This document shows, piece after piece, positions 43,061-51,702 of a DNA stretch of 64,000 nucleotides. Where the stretch lies: the NCBI GenBank assembly GCA_002356435.2, contig AP018040.2, positions 3,162,001-3,226,000 of the forward strand. The letters run 5' to 3'. Numbering within the stretch: the first letter of the stretch is position 1; each line of letters starts with the position of its first letter. The notes beneath the pieces are model-generated. The model was not told the origin of the DNA. It did not search any database and saw only the letters and a program-made list of their open reading frames with translations. This stretch comes from Petrimonas sp. IBARAKI (GTDB lineage: Bacteria > Bacteroidota > Bacteroidia > Bacteroidales > Dysgonomonadaceae). Made by a program: the position numbers and the translations under genes.

Positions 43061-44032
43061 TCATGGTTTGTAAAAAGCATTGTCCGGAACTCCTTCGATA
43101 CCGTCCGTGTTTACTTCACCGATAATTCTTCGGGCACACAGATAACGACCGGCATTATATTCATCGTAAAGCGGATCGGCAGGATCAAAACTGCCTATCT
43201 GAACATAATCCGACGCATGTATAAACCGTCGGTTCCCGATATAAATGGCTACGTGGACAACCCTTTCTTTCGGATTTTCCGCCGTCGCCTTCGTCCCGAA
43301 AAAGAGCAAATCACCCGGTTCCAGGTTTGAAAAATTGCCGTTATCATCCACCGGTCTTCCGGTCAACACCTGCTGCGAAGCATCCCGCTGAAGAATAACC
43401 CCGTGTAGGAAATAGACCAGTTTGGTCAACCCACTGCAATCCAAACCCTTGAATGAAGTGCCGCCCCAAACGTAAGGAATTCCCATAAATTGCCTAGCGA
43501 CCCTCACTATGCTTTTCGGGGTAAGTTCCATTTCCTGCAGCCACTTCTTCAACTCCTTGGCATCGGACTGCCGTATATAGGCTTCACGCCCATCGGGATA
43601 CCCTACCCGATAAAAACGGCCTTTCTCTCCTTTCAGTACAAGCATATCCCCGATCACCAAATCGGATACCGTTTGCGATTTAACATCCGCTTTTTCGTAG
43701 GAAAATGCATACAACGCAATTACTACCACCTTTTCTTTTTTGTTGTATTCATGTAGCTCTGACTCAGTCATTGTTCTTACAGCATCAGAAACCCATCCGA
43801 CGTATCCGTCCGGCGCCTGCACGCGTCGCCAACCGCCCTGTTTATCCAGGAGCCTGACTGGCATCCCCAGCAAAACTTCCGATACAGTCTCACTGCCATG
43901 GGAACTGCCGGAGTGCATTTTTTCTACCGAATTGTAGATCACTCCCCAACATTTTTCACCAACGGCATCATCGGGCACATGTTTTTCCCTGACCTGTTCT
44001 ATAATGTGTTGCATACCGCTTTGCTGAGCCAT
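43061..44032 (-). CDS. NlpC/P60 gamma-D-glutamyl-L-diamino acid endopeptidase (YkfC-like)
   Basis: 323 residues. Two SH3-like domains (~25-160: VSEVLLGMPVRLLDKQGGWRRVQAPDGYVGWV, then SDLVIGDMLVLKGEKGRFYRVGYPDGREAYI) precede the C40 peptidase with Cys199 (GLDCSGL), His260 (RVVHVAIYIG) and His272 (FIHASDY). No signal peptide is present in this start and the only closer upstream ATG is out of frame, so it should be cytoplasmic, like YkfC. It frees L-Ala-D-Glu from imported murein peptides, which the next gene product epimerises. Operon with the epimerase on the - strand. Confidence 0.88.
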   Translation of the reverse strand: MAQQSGMQHIIEQVREKHVPDDAVGEKCWGVIYNSVEKMHSGSSHGSETVSEVLLGMPVRLLDKQGGWRRVQAPDGYVGWVSDAVRTMTESELHEYNKKEKVVVIALYAFSYEKADVKSQTVSDLVIGDMLVLKGEKGRFYRVGYPDGREAYIRQSDAKELKKWLQEMELTPKSIVRVARQFMGIPYVWGGTSFKGLDCSGLTKLVYFLHGVILQRDASQQVLTGRPVDDNGNFSNLEPGDLLFFGTKATAENPKERVVHVAIYIGNRRFIHASDYVQIGSFDPADPLYDEYNAGRYLCARRIIGEVNTDGIEGVPDNAFYKP

Positions 44033-44178
44033 AAAACATAATGTTGAAATATCTACAAAAGGAACAAAGAAATTACTTTTCCATCCTTTGCCGGATAAAT
44101 TAACAGAGCGAATTTACAATTTTTATTTCAATTGAAGCATAATACCGGCAAAATTTAGTATAAAATACAGAAAATCAC

Positions 44179-44205
44179 TATCTTTGATCTCAGAAGAAAA
44201 GGAGG
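44179..44205 (+). promoter_or_regulatory. -7 element and Shine-Dalgarno site of the exported PIMT gene
   Basis: TATCTTTG (44179-44186) matches the -7 consensus. A GGAGG at 44201-44205 lies 7 bases before the ATG at 44213, a strong ribosome-binding site that is rare in this window. Together they fix the start at 44213 rather than at the internal ATG at 44330. Confidence 0.6.
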
Positions 44206-44212
44206 AAAATAC

Positions 44213-44974
44213 ATGAAAACAAGGATAAAAAAAGACCTGTCCTTTATTTTAATTGGCTTTTGCTGTGCAGGATCAGTCGCTTGTGGGCAACCTCAAAAAA
44301 AACTAAGTGAAAAAACCGAAAATCGTGTAATGGACACATCTCAACACCCCAACAATGAAGCAAGAAAACTTGCCGAAGGACTTAAAAGAAAAGGCATTTC
44401 CGATAAGCGGGTTTTAGCTGCCATCAGTAATGTTCCCAGACACCTTTTCATTGATGAACGTTTAGCGGAATATGCCTATCTCGACCGTCCACTGCCTATC
44501 GAAAAAGGGCAGACCATTTCCCAACCTTACACGGTAGCCTTTCAGACGGAACTGCTACAGCTGAAACCAGGCGAAAAGGTACTGGAGATTGGTACAGGAA
44601 GCGGATATCAGGCAGCCGTACTGTGTGAAATGGGTGCTGATGTTTACAGCATAGAGCGTTATCAGGAGTTACACCTTCAAGCGAAAGAAACACTCAATAA
44701 GCTGGGTTATTATCCCCGTTTATTTTTCGGTGATGGTTTCGAGGGGCTACCTCAACATGCACCTTTTGACAAAATATTGGTTACGGCAGCTCCTGAAAAA
44801 ACCCCTGAAAAACTGTTGAATCAGCTCAAAATAGGTGGCTGGATGGTGGCACCCATAGGCGGCCGGCAAGGGCAAAGAATGACGGTTATAAAACGCATAA
44901 GCAACGATAAATTCAGGGAATCCGAACACGGCGATTTCATTTTTGTCCCCATGCAAAAAGGCACGGACGAATAA
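44213..44974 (+). CDS. pcm: Protein-L-isoaspartate O-methyltransferase with an export signal
   Basis: 253 residues, about 40 longer than cytoplasmic Pcm. The extension MKTRIKKDLSFILIGFCCAGSVACGQ looks like a signal peptide, perhaps a lipoprotein signal with Cys24. The enzyme follows: GISDKRVLAAISNVPRHLFI, ISQPYTVAFQTELLQL, SAM-binding VLEIGTGSGYQAAVL (~109-123), FGDGFEGLP and LKIGGWMVAPIG. It methylates isoaspartyl residues in aged proteins for repair. Export would be odd, since SAM is cytoplasmic. An internal Met40 (44330) would give a normal cytoplasmic form. Alone, between divergent and tandem neighbours. Confidence 0.85.
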   Translation: MKTRIKKDLSFILIGFCCAGSVACGQPQKKLSEKTENRVMDTSQHPNNEARKLAEGLKRKGISDKRVLAAISNVPRHLFIDERLAEYAYLDRPLPIEKGQTISQPYTVAFQTELLQLKPGEKVLEIGTGSGYQAAVLCEMGADVYSIERYQELHLQAKETLNKLGYYPRLFFGDGFEGLPQHAPFDKILVTAAPEKTPEKLLNQLKIGGWMVAPIGGRQGQRMTVIKRISNDKFRESEHGDFIFVPMQKGTDE

Positions 44975-44981
44975 AATGCAC

Positions 44982-44989
44982 TATCTTTG
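44982..44989 (+). promoter_or_regulatory. -7 promoter element of the BtuB-like receptor gene
   Basis: TATCTTTG begins 8 bases after the pcm stop and 34 bases before the receptor ATG. No clear TTG at -33. I found no cobalamin riboswitch in the 41-base gap. Confidence 0.5.
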
Positions 44990-45015
44990 TCGCTTCATTT
45001 CTAAAATTTTATAAA

Positions 45016-47085
45016 ATGAACAGACAAAAACAATTTTCAGACCGGAAAACGTTTCGTTTTAAACGATTTGCCCGAAGATCGTACAGCGTTTTCAACAGTA
45101 TTCACAAATCCGTCACCATCGGTGTACTTTCGGGTTGTGCATTATTAAGTGCCCACGCCGCATCGGTAAATCCTACGGAAAAAACAGGTATTCAGGCAAA
45201 ACCGGACACCATTCCCGTAAAAGAACTGGATGAAGTGGTGGTTACCGCTTCAAAAGCCCCACTGCCACTGAATATGGCAGCCAAACTGGTAACTGTAATC
45301 ACGAGCAAGGAGATTGAGCGGGCGCCCGTCAGAAGCACCGAAGACCTTCTCAATTACATAGCAGGCGTAGATATCCTGCAACGCGGACCGCACGGCGTAC
45401 AGGCGGACATATCCCTCCGGGGTGGCTCATTCGACCAGGCCGCCATTTTACTTAACGGTGTTAACCTTACCAATCCCCAGACCGGACATTACAGTTTCGA
45501 CATTCCCATCAACCTTTCCGATATTGAGCGTATAGAAATTGTTCAAGGCCCATCATCGTTGATTTTCGGCGCCGGCGCATTTTCAGGTGGAATAAACATC
45601 ATTACAAAGAAAGACACCCACTCAAACGCTTTCTTCAAAACGGAAGGTGGAATGCACGGGCTTTTCGGCGCGGAAGCACGGGGGGCATACAAGACGGCCA
45701 ATTCCGTACACCGTTTGTCGGCAGGCTACAAACACTCCGGCGGATATATCAAAAACAGCGACTACGACATCGTCAACCTACTGTGGCAAAGCCGGTTCAA
45801 TTTCGACAACTCCACAATCGACGTCCAGGCGGGAGTGAACGATAAAAAATACGGTGCCAACACGTTTTACACGGCCGCATACCCTCAACAATACGACGAC
45901 ACACGTGGAGTATTCGCATCGGTAAAAGGCGAAACGGGTGGAAAACTTAAATTTATTCCGCAGTTGTATTGGAGCAGGCATTACGATGTGTATCATTTGT
46001 TCAGGCCCGGGACAACCGACATACCATCGTGGTACACAACACCAAACTACCACCGCAGCGATGTTTATGGCCTTAACTTGAACATGCAATATGCTTCGGA
46101 TCTGGGTATAACAAGTTTCGGAGGCGAATTCCGCAACGAAGGCATCTTGAGCAGCAACCTGGGTCGTTTGATGCGTCAAAAATCCGGCAATTACAACAAA
46201 TGGGATAACCGCTCGAACATCAGCTTTTTTGTCGAACACAACTTTGTTTTCGATAAACTCACACTCTCCGTCGGTGGGCTTTATAACTACAACACCGCCC
46301 TTGCCGACACACTTAAAGCCAGTGGTTTTTATCCCGCAATAAACGTATCTTATCGTACAAACGATGCCGTGAGCCTTTACGCGTCTTGGAGCAAATCCAC
46401 ACGCATGCCTACCTTTACTGACTTATACTACAAGGCAGGAAAACACCGTGGTTTTGCTGGATTAACACCCGAATACTCACAATCCGTAGAAATTGGATGG
46501 CGGTACAAAAACAGTGTTTTAACCGCTAACCTGAATGTTTTTTACACCAAAGGGGATAATCTTATCGACTGGATATTAAACCCCCTGGATGGATTTTACC
46601 ATGCTCAAAACCTTGCCTCCCTCGGCACTTACGGAGCAGGTTGGGATGCCACTGTAAATATGCATCAATGGCTGGGCGAACAACAACCTCTGCAGTCCAT
46701 ACAAATAGGCTATCAATATATGTCGCAAAAAAGCGACGAGGCCCGCCAGAACAACCCCGTTTCGGCGTATGTATTTAACTATTTGCGGCACAAATTTACC
46801 GTTGGCGTGCAACACCGGATTGTTAAAAATCTCTCGCTATCTTGGAACCTGCGTTGGCAGGACCGCGCCGGAAATTATTTAAAGTACATCACCGAGATAA
46901 AAGAAGAGCAGCCAACAGCCTACCAACCGTTCGGATTAGTGGATGTCAAAGCCAATTACGCTTTACACAACATAAACATTTTTGTTAATGCCAATAACAT
47001 TTTCAACACCACGCATGTGGATTTTGGGAATATTCCGCAACCGGGATTCTGGCTGACGGGAGGCATGAGTTATACGTTAAGATAG
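45016..47085 (+). CDS. TonB-dependent receptor, BtuB-like
   Basis: 689 residues. The leader is long, with a basic stretch RKTFRFKRFARRSYSVFNSIHKSVTIGVLSGCALLSAHAAS (in pieces: FKRFARRSYS, HKSVTIGVLS), cleaved near residue 50. TonB box ELDEVVVTAS (~70-79), plug with VQADISLRGGSFDQAAILLNGV and IERIEIVQGPSSLIFGAGAFSGGINIIT, and a barrel ending in TGGMSYTLR. No carboxypeptidase domain and no SusD partner. The plug is closest to BtuB/vitamin B12-type receptors, but no B12 riboswitch or Btu transport genes are present, so the ligand stays open. Confidence 0.86.
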   Translation: MNRQKQFSDRKTFRFKRFARRSYSVFNSIHKSVTIGVLSGCALLSAHAASVNPTEKTGIQAKPDTIPVKELDEVVVTASKAPLPLNMAAKLVTVITSKEIERAPVRSTEDLLNYIAGVDILQRGPHGVQADISLRGGSFDQAAILLNGVNLTNPQTGHYSFDIPINLSDIERIEIVQGPSSLIFGAGAFSGGINIITKKDTHSNAFFKTEGGMHGLFGAEARGAYKTANSVHRLSAGYKHSGGYIKNSDYDIVNLLWQSRFNFDNSTIDVQAGVNDKKYGANTFYTAAYPQQYDDTRGVFASVKGETGGKLKFIPQLYWSRHYDVYHLFRPGTTDIPSWYTTPNYHRSDVYGLNLNMQYASDLGITSFGGEFRNEGILSSNLGRLMRQKSGNYNKWDNRSNISFFVEHNFVFDKLTLSVGGLYNYNTALADTLKASGFYPAINVSYRTNDAVSLYASWSKSTRMPTFTDLYYKAGKHRGFAGLTPEYSQSVEIGWRYKNSVLTANLNVFYTKGDNLIDWILNPLDGFYHAQNLASLGTYGAGWDATVNMHQWLGEQQPLQSIQIGYQYMSQKSDEARQNNPVSAYVFNYLRHKFTVGVQHRIVKNLSLSWNLRWQDRAGNYLKYITEIKEEQPTAYQPFGLVDVKANYALHNINIFVNANNIFNTTHVDFGNIPQPGFWLTGGMSYTLR

Positions 47086-47114
47086 TTAATTATTCATAAT
47101 TTTTATAACTTTAC

Positions 47115-47140
47115 TAGTATTATGTATTGCATAGTATTAT
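47115..47140 (+). repeat. Pair of 9-bp direct repeats upstream of the ABC export operon
   Basis: TAGTATTAT occurs at 47115-47123 and again at 47132-47140, start to start 17 bases, in the 137-base gap between the receptor and the ABC operon. The gap is AT-rich and I could not find a TAnnTTTG box. The repeats could be an operator or chance in AT-rich DNA. Confidence 0.3.
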
Positions 47141-47222
47141 TCAAAGCATTAATTTTGTTCCATTGATAGAATAGTTGTATCCGAATTCAATTAGAATACT
47201 TCAATTTAATTAGATTCTCTTC

Positions 47223-47930
47223 ATGATTAAACTCAAAAAAATAAACAAATCGTACCACACCGAAGCCATTTCTCTGCATGCCCTTAAAGATATCGATCTG
47301 GAGATTGAGTCCGGTGAATACGTCTCAATTATGGGAGCCTCCGGTTCCGGGAAATCCACATTATTAAATTTAATGGGAATCCTGGACAGTTACGATTCGG
47401 GCGAATATCGCCTTAACGGTACTTTGATCAGAAACCTGACCGAGACACAAGCAGCCAAATACCGCAACGAGCTGATAGGATTCGTGTTTCAATCGTTCAA
47501 CCTGATCAACTTCAAAAACGCGTTGGAAAACGTGGCTCTCCCTCTCTACTACAAAAATGTCAGCCGGAAAAAGCGAAACATTATCGCAATGGAACACCTC
47601 GATAGGATGGGGTTAAAAAACTGGGCACACCACTTGCCCGGCGAATTATCGGGTGGGCAGAAACAACGGGTTGCCATTGCACGCGCTATGATATCGAATC
47701 CAAAAGTGATCCTTGCCGACGAACCTACTGGCGCTCTTGATAGCCAAACCACCGTTGAAGTAATGGATGTCCTTTCCGATTTAAACAGACAGGGCATCAC
47801 CACCATCATTGTCACTCACGAACAGTCGGTCGCCGATGCCACCAATCGTATTATCCGGCTAAAAGACGGGGAAATAGAATCGGAACTTCGTAAAGACGGC
47901 GCGCACCGTTTTTACACTCTCAACTCGTAA
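47223..47930 (+). CDS. ABC transporter ATPase, MacB/LolD type
   Basis: 235 residues. Walker [10 protein letters not shown] (38-46), Q-loop FQSFNLI, signature LSGGQKQRV (~140), Walker [13 protein letters not shown] and switch His in IVTHE. The length and sequence place it in the MacB/LolD/FtsE group, which powers mechanotransmission permeases. It is the first gene of a five-gene export operon and its stop is five bases before the permease. Confidence 0.95.
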   Translation: MIKLKKINKSYHTEAISLHALKDIDLEIESGEYVSIMGASGSGKSTLLNLMGILDSYDSGEYRLNGTLIRNLTETQAAKYRNELIGFVFQSFNLINFKNALENVALPLYYKNVSRKKRNIIAMEHLDRMGLKNWAHHLPGELSGGQKQRVAIARAMISNPKVILADEPTGALDSQTTVEVMDVLSDLNRQGITTIIVTHEQSVADATNRIIRLKDGEIESELRKDGAHRFYTLNS

Positions 47931-47935
47931 CAAAT

Positions 47936-49198
47936 ATGAACGACCACCTTCAGGAAATACTTCAAACCCTGCGTAAAAATAAGCTACGTACGGCGCTCAC
48001 CGGACTTTCGGTTTCTTGGGGAATCTTCATCCTCATTGTTTTGTTGGGTGCAGGGAACGGATTGAAAAACGGGGTCATGGAAAACTTCAGCGACAGGGCT
48101 GTAAACCGCATAACACTCTGGTCAGGGACAACATCCATGGCACATAACGGGCTTAAATCGGGGCGAAACCTGCAGTTTGCGAACAAAGAAGTAGACCTTA
48201 TCAGAACCGATGTAAACGAAAGCCGTCTTATTGCTGCACGTGTAGACAGGACACAAACCATCTCCTTCGGTCCGGAATATGGCTCATACAACGTCCGCGG
48301 CGTAATGCCCGATTACCGGGAAATAGAAAGGCTGGTGATTAAACCCGGCGATGGGCGTTTTATCAACGGCCTGGATGTAAAAGAGACCAACAAAATAATT
48401 ATCCTAGACAATAAAATTGCCGAAACGCTCTTCAAAGGAGAAAAGGCGTTGGGAAACTATGTGAAGGTAGGGGAACTGATGTTTAAAGTTGTTGGCATAA
48501 ACACCAAAAAAGAACGTTGGGGAACGCCAACCGCCTACATTCCGTTCTCAACGGCACAGGCTATTTTTAATCCGGACAAGAAGTTCAATCAGATTACGTT
48601 CACCGTGGACGGACTGGAAACGAAAGAAGAAAATGACCGTTTCGATAAATCCCTACGTAGCTTGCTGGGAAGAAGCCTTAATTTCAATCCGGAGGACAGG
48701 CAGGCTCTGTGGGTAAACAACTCACAGGCCGAATATATTGAAACGCAAAAGATTTTTGGAGGAATCACTTTGTTTGTCAGCATCATCGGGATCCTCACCC
48801 TAATTGCAGGCATTGTCGGAGTAAGCAATATCATGCTGGTCTCCGTCAAAGAGCGGACAAGGGAGATCGGAATCCGGAAAGCTATAGGCGCATCACCGTT
48901 GTCTATACTGAAAACCATCATTCTGGAATCGCTGATCATTACGGCTATTTTCGGATATATCGGGATGATCCTGGGGGTCGGGTTAACCGAGCTGATAAAC
49001 TTCGTAATGGAACAGTCCGCCAACGGACAACCCGTTACCGACGAAGTCCAGATGTCGGTTTTTAAAAACCCCACAGTCAACATGGGATATGCCATTTTCG
49101 CTACCGTTGTCCTTATTATCGCGGGCATCGTTGCCGGATACCTGCCTGCCCGAAAAGCGGTCAGAATAAAACCGATTGAAGCCATGCGCCAGGAATGA
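47936..49198 (+). CDS. MacB-type ABC permease
   Basis: 420 residues: one N-terminal transmembrane helix (LTGLSVSWGIFILIVLLGAGNG), a periplasmic MacB core domain (~45-275) and a FtsX domain with three helices (SIIGILTLIAGIVGVSNIMLVSVKERTREIGIRKAIGA onward). It ends in PARKAVRIKPIEAMRQE, the coupling-helix tail of this family. It works by mechanotransmission rather than transport through the membrane. The second permease of the pair follows 25 bases later; the two probably form a heterodimer with the ATPase. Confidence 0.93.
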   Translation: MNDHLQEILQTLRKNKLRTALTGLSVSWGIFILIVLLGAGNGLKNGVMENFSDRAVNRITLWSGTTSMAHNGLKSGRNLQFANKEVDLIRTDVNESRLIAARVDRTQTISFGPEYGSYNVRGVMPDYREIERLVIKPGDGRFINGLDVKETNKIIILDNKIAETLFKGEKALGNYVKVGELMFKVVGINTKKERWGTPTAYIPFSTAQAIFNPDKKFNQITFTVDGLETKEENDRFDKSLRSLLGRSLNFNPEDRQALWVNNSQAEYIETQKIFGGITLFVSIIGILTLIAGIVGVSNIMLVSVKERTREIGIRKAIGASPLSILKTIILESLIITAIFGYIGMILGVGLTELINFVMEQSANGQPVTDEVQMSVFKNPTVNMGYAIFATVVLIIAGIVAGYLPARKAVRIKPIEAMRQE

Positions 49199-49223
49199 TT
49201 GCTGAAACTCGTCAAAGAAAAAA

Positions 49224-50546
49224 ATGAATAACAAATTGCAAAAAGATAACGGTATTCGTGTAACCAAAACTTCCCTTTGGAGGCGATTGGGCGGGGCTTT
49301 ATTCGACCTCGACCGCTGGTACGAGATATGGGTAACCATTACCCACAACAAATCGCGCAGTTTCCTCACGGCATTCGGGGTATTCTGGGGGATGTTTATG
49401 CTTGTATTGATGGTTGGAGCGGGAAACGCGTTGAGTAAAGGCATCTCCTCCCAGGTAGAAGGGTTTGCAGGCAACTCCTGCTTTTTCTGGACACAAAACA
49501 CATCGGAAGCGTACAAGGGGTTCCGCAAGGGACGCCGATGGGACATGTTGAATAGCGATGTGGAAATCATCCGCAGCAAAGTACCTGAGTTGCAACACCT
49601 CTCGCCCATGCTCTTTGGCGGTTCTAACGATAAGAATGTGGTTCGTGGGGAAAAAGGCGGATCGTACCAGGTAAAAGGGTGCTACCCCGAATACGACCTG
49701 ATTGAAAAAAGTAAAATAATCAGCGGAAGATTTATCAACGATATAGATATTGCCGAAAACCGCAAGGTATGCATTATCGGTGAACGTGTTTACGAAGTGT
49801 TGTTTCAAACCGGAGAAGACGCCATTGGAAAACTGGTAAAGGTGAACGGTATTTATTTTCAGGTTATCGGCGTGGCCCGTAGAATGGCCAATGCAAGCAT
49901 TGGTGGCTCAACCGATGAATCGGTCATCCTGCCTTTCAGCACCATGCAAAAAGCATTTAATCAAGGCAACATCATCCATTTTCTCGGGGCGACCTCCCGG
50001 CCGGGAGTAAAAGTAAAAGTGGTGGAAAATAAAATTAAAGAAACGCTCAGGAGTGTCCACCAAATCAGTCCCGATGACAAGGATGCCATCGGTTCGGTGA
50101 ATATTGAAGATCAGTTTACGATGTTCAATAACCTGTTTATCGGTATCAACGCGCTCATCTGGATTGTGGGACTGGGAACATTGCTTGCCGGCGCTATCGG
50201 TGTAAGCAACATCATGCTCGTCACCGTTCGGGAACGGACAAAAGAGATCGGCATTCGTCGGGCATTGGGTGCAACGCCGTCAAACATTATCGGGCAAGTG
50301 CTGACGGAAAGTATAGTGCTTACCGTCCTGGCCGGGATCGGAGGAATCGTGCTGGGGGTCGGACTGTTGTCCGCAATTGGGGTTGCACTAAGTCAGGGCG
50401 ATCAGTTTTTCAAAGATCCTCAGATCGGATTCGGCATGGCAGTAGGCTCGCTAACGATATTGCTGGTCATCGGCACTTTTGCAGGATTTATCCCTGCCCA
50501 GCGCGCGATAATGATCAAACCTATTGAGGCAATCCGGGAAGAATAA
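49224..50546 (+). CDS. MacB-type ABC permease, second subunit
   Basis: 440 residues, parallel to the preceding gene: cytoplasmic N-terminus of ~40 residues, TM1 (FLTAFGVFWGMFMLVLMVGAGNA), MacB core domain, and a FtsX domain with GVSNIMLVTVRERTKEIGIRRALGA. It ends PAQRAIMIKPIEAIREE. The extra ~25 N-terminal residues (LWRRLGGALFDLDRWYEIW) form an amphipathic segment seen in paired permeases of Bacteroidota. The pair arose by duplication. The adaptor gene follows after 47 bases. Confidence 0.92.
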   Translation: MNNKLQKDNGIRVTKTSLWRRLGGALFDLDRWYEIWVTITHNKSRSFLTAFGVFWGMFMLVLMVGAGNALSKGISSQVEGFAGNSCFFWTQNTSEAYKGFRKGRRWDMLNSDVEIIRSKVPELQHLSPMLFGGSNDKNVVRGEKGGSYQVKGCYPEYDLIEKSKIISGRFINDIDIAENRKVCIIGERVYEVLFQTGEDAIGKLVKVNGIYFQVIGVARRMANASIGGSTDESVILPFSTMQKAFNQGNIIHFLGATSRPGVKVKVVENKIKETLRSVHQISPDDKDAIGSVNIEDQFTMFNNLFIGINALIWIVGLGTLLAGAIGVSNIMLVTVRERTKEIGIRRALGATPSNIIGQVLTESIVLTVLAGIGGIVLGVGLLSAIGVALSQGDQFFKDPQIGFGMAVGSLTILLVIGTFAGFIPAQRAIMIKPIEAIREE

Positions 50547-50593
50547 ATGTGTTAAATTAAACATCAAACTTTAAATATCAAACGATAACTCAA

Positions 50594-51697
50594 ATGAAAA
50601 AAGTACTTAAAATCGCCGGTTTAGTTCTCCTGGGACTATTGGTAATCTGGACGTTTGTATTTTTATATCAAAAATCGCGCCCAAAAATAAAAACGTACCG
50701 GATTGAAACCGTTACTAAAAACAATATCGAGAAACGAACGGTAGCAACCGGAAAGGTACAGCCGCGAAATGAGATTCTCATTAAACCGCAAATGTCTGGT
50801 ATTATCTCGGAGATTTACAAAGAGGCGGGCGAGAAAGTGGTTGCCGGCGATGTTATCGCCAAAATACAGGTGATTCCTGACATGGTCAACCTGAGCGGTG
50901 CTGAATCGCGCGTTGAAAGAGCTCAACTGTCCGCCGATCAAAGCCGGAGCAACTACGAGCGTGACCGGAAACTGTACGAAAATCAAGTAATTTCGAAAGA
51001 AGAATTCGAGAAGGTACAACTTCAGTACAGAAACGATCAGGAAGAGCTTCGGGCAGCCACCGACAACCTAAGCCTGGTACGTACGGGAATTACCAAAAGC
51101 TCGGCCAAATACAGCAATACCCTCGTTCGTGCCACCGTGAGCGGAACAATCCTTGATGTTCCTGTGAAGGTAGGAAACTCGGTTATACAGTCCAACAACT
51201 TCAACGACGGCACTACCATCGCATCCGTTGCCAACCTGAGCGATATGCTTTTCGTAGGAAAGATTGACGAAACCGAGGTGGGAAAACTGTCTGTGAATAT
51301 GCCTATGGAAATCACCATCGGAGCCATTCAGGACAAGAAAATTCCGGCAAAACTGGAATATGTTTCTCCCAAAGGCGTGGAAGAGAGCGGAGCTATCCTT
51401 TTTGAGATGAAAGCCGCCATGGAGATGCCGGCGGATGTCTTTATCCGTGCCGGATACAGCGCCAACGCCGATATCATCCTCGACCGTCGCGACAGTGTGC
51501 TTTCCATTTCCGAGAGCTGTGTTGAGTTCAGCAATGATTCGGCGTTTGTGTATACCGTAAAAAGCGAGAAGCCACAGGAATTTGACCGCAAGTACGTAAA
51601 AGCGGGCCTTTCTGATGGGATCAATATTGAAATCCTTGAAGGGTTGAAAATGAATGATAAGGTACGTGGCAATGAGATCATTGAAACGAAGAAATAA
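50594..51697 (+). CDS. MacA/HlyD-type periplasmic adaptor
   Basis: 367 residues with one N-terminal transmembrane helix (KIAGLVLLGLLVIWTFVFLYQ). Then come the barrel/lipoyl half (VATGKVQPRNEILIKPQMSGIISEIYKEAGEKVVAGDVIAKI), a coiled-coil hairpin (~95-155: ESRVERAQLSADQSRSNYERDRKLYENQVISKEEFEKVQ), the second lipoyl half (VRATVSGTILDVPVKVGNSV) and C-terminal beta domains. It bridges the MacB-type permeases to the TolC channel encoded five bases downstream. It is membrane-anchored, not a lipoprotein, unlike the RND adaptor of this window. Confidence 0.93.
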   Translation: MKKVLKIAGLVLLGLLVIWTFVFLYQKSRPKIKTYRIETVTKNNIEKRTVATGKVQPRNEILIKPQMSGIISEIYKEAGEKVVAGDVIAKIQVIPDMVNLSGAESRVERAQLSADQSRSNYERDRKLYENQVISKEEFEKVQLQYRNDQEELRAATDNLSLVRTGITKSSAKYSNTLVRATVSGTILDVPVKVGNSVIQSNNFNDGTTIASVANLSDMLFVGKIDETEVGKLSVNMPMEITIGAIQDKKIPAKLEYVSPKGVEESGAILFEMKAAMEMPADVFIRAGYSANADIILDRRDSVLSISESCVEFSNDSAFVYTVKSEKPQEFDRKYVKAGLSDGINIEILEGLKMNDKVRGNEIIETKK

Positions 51698-51702
51698 GAA
51701 GT

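Noticed and set aside
45016-45165. Cobalamin riboswitch upstream of the BtuB-like receptor
   Set aside because: Only 41 bases separate it from the previous gene, too short for the riboswitch, and no conserved B12-box sequence was seen.
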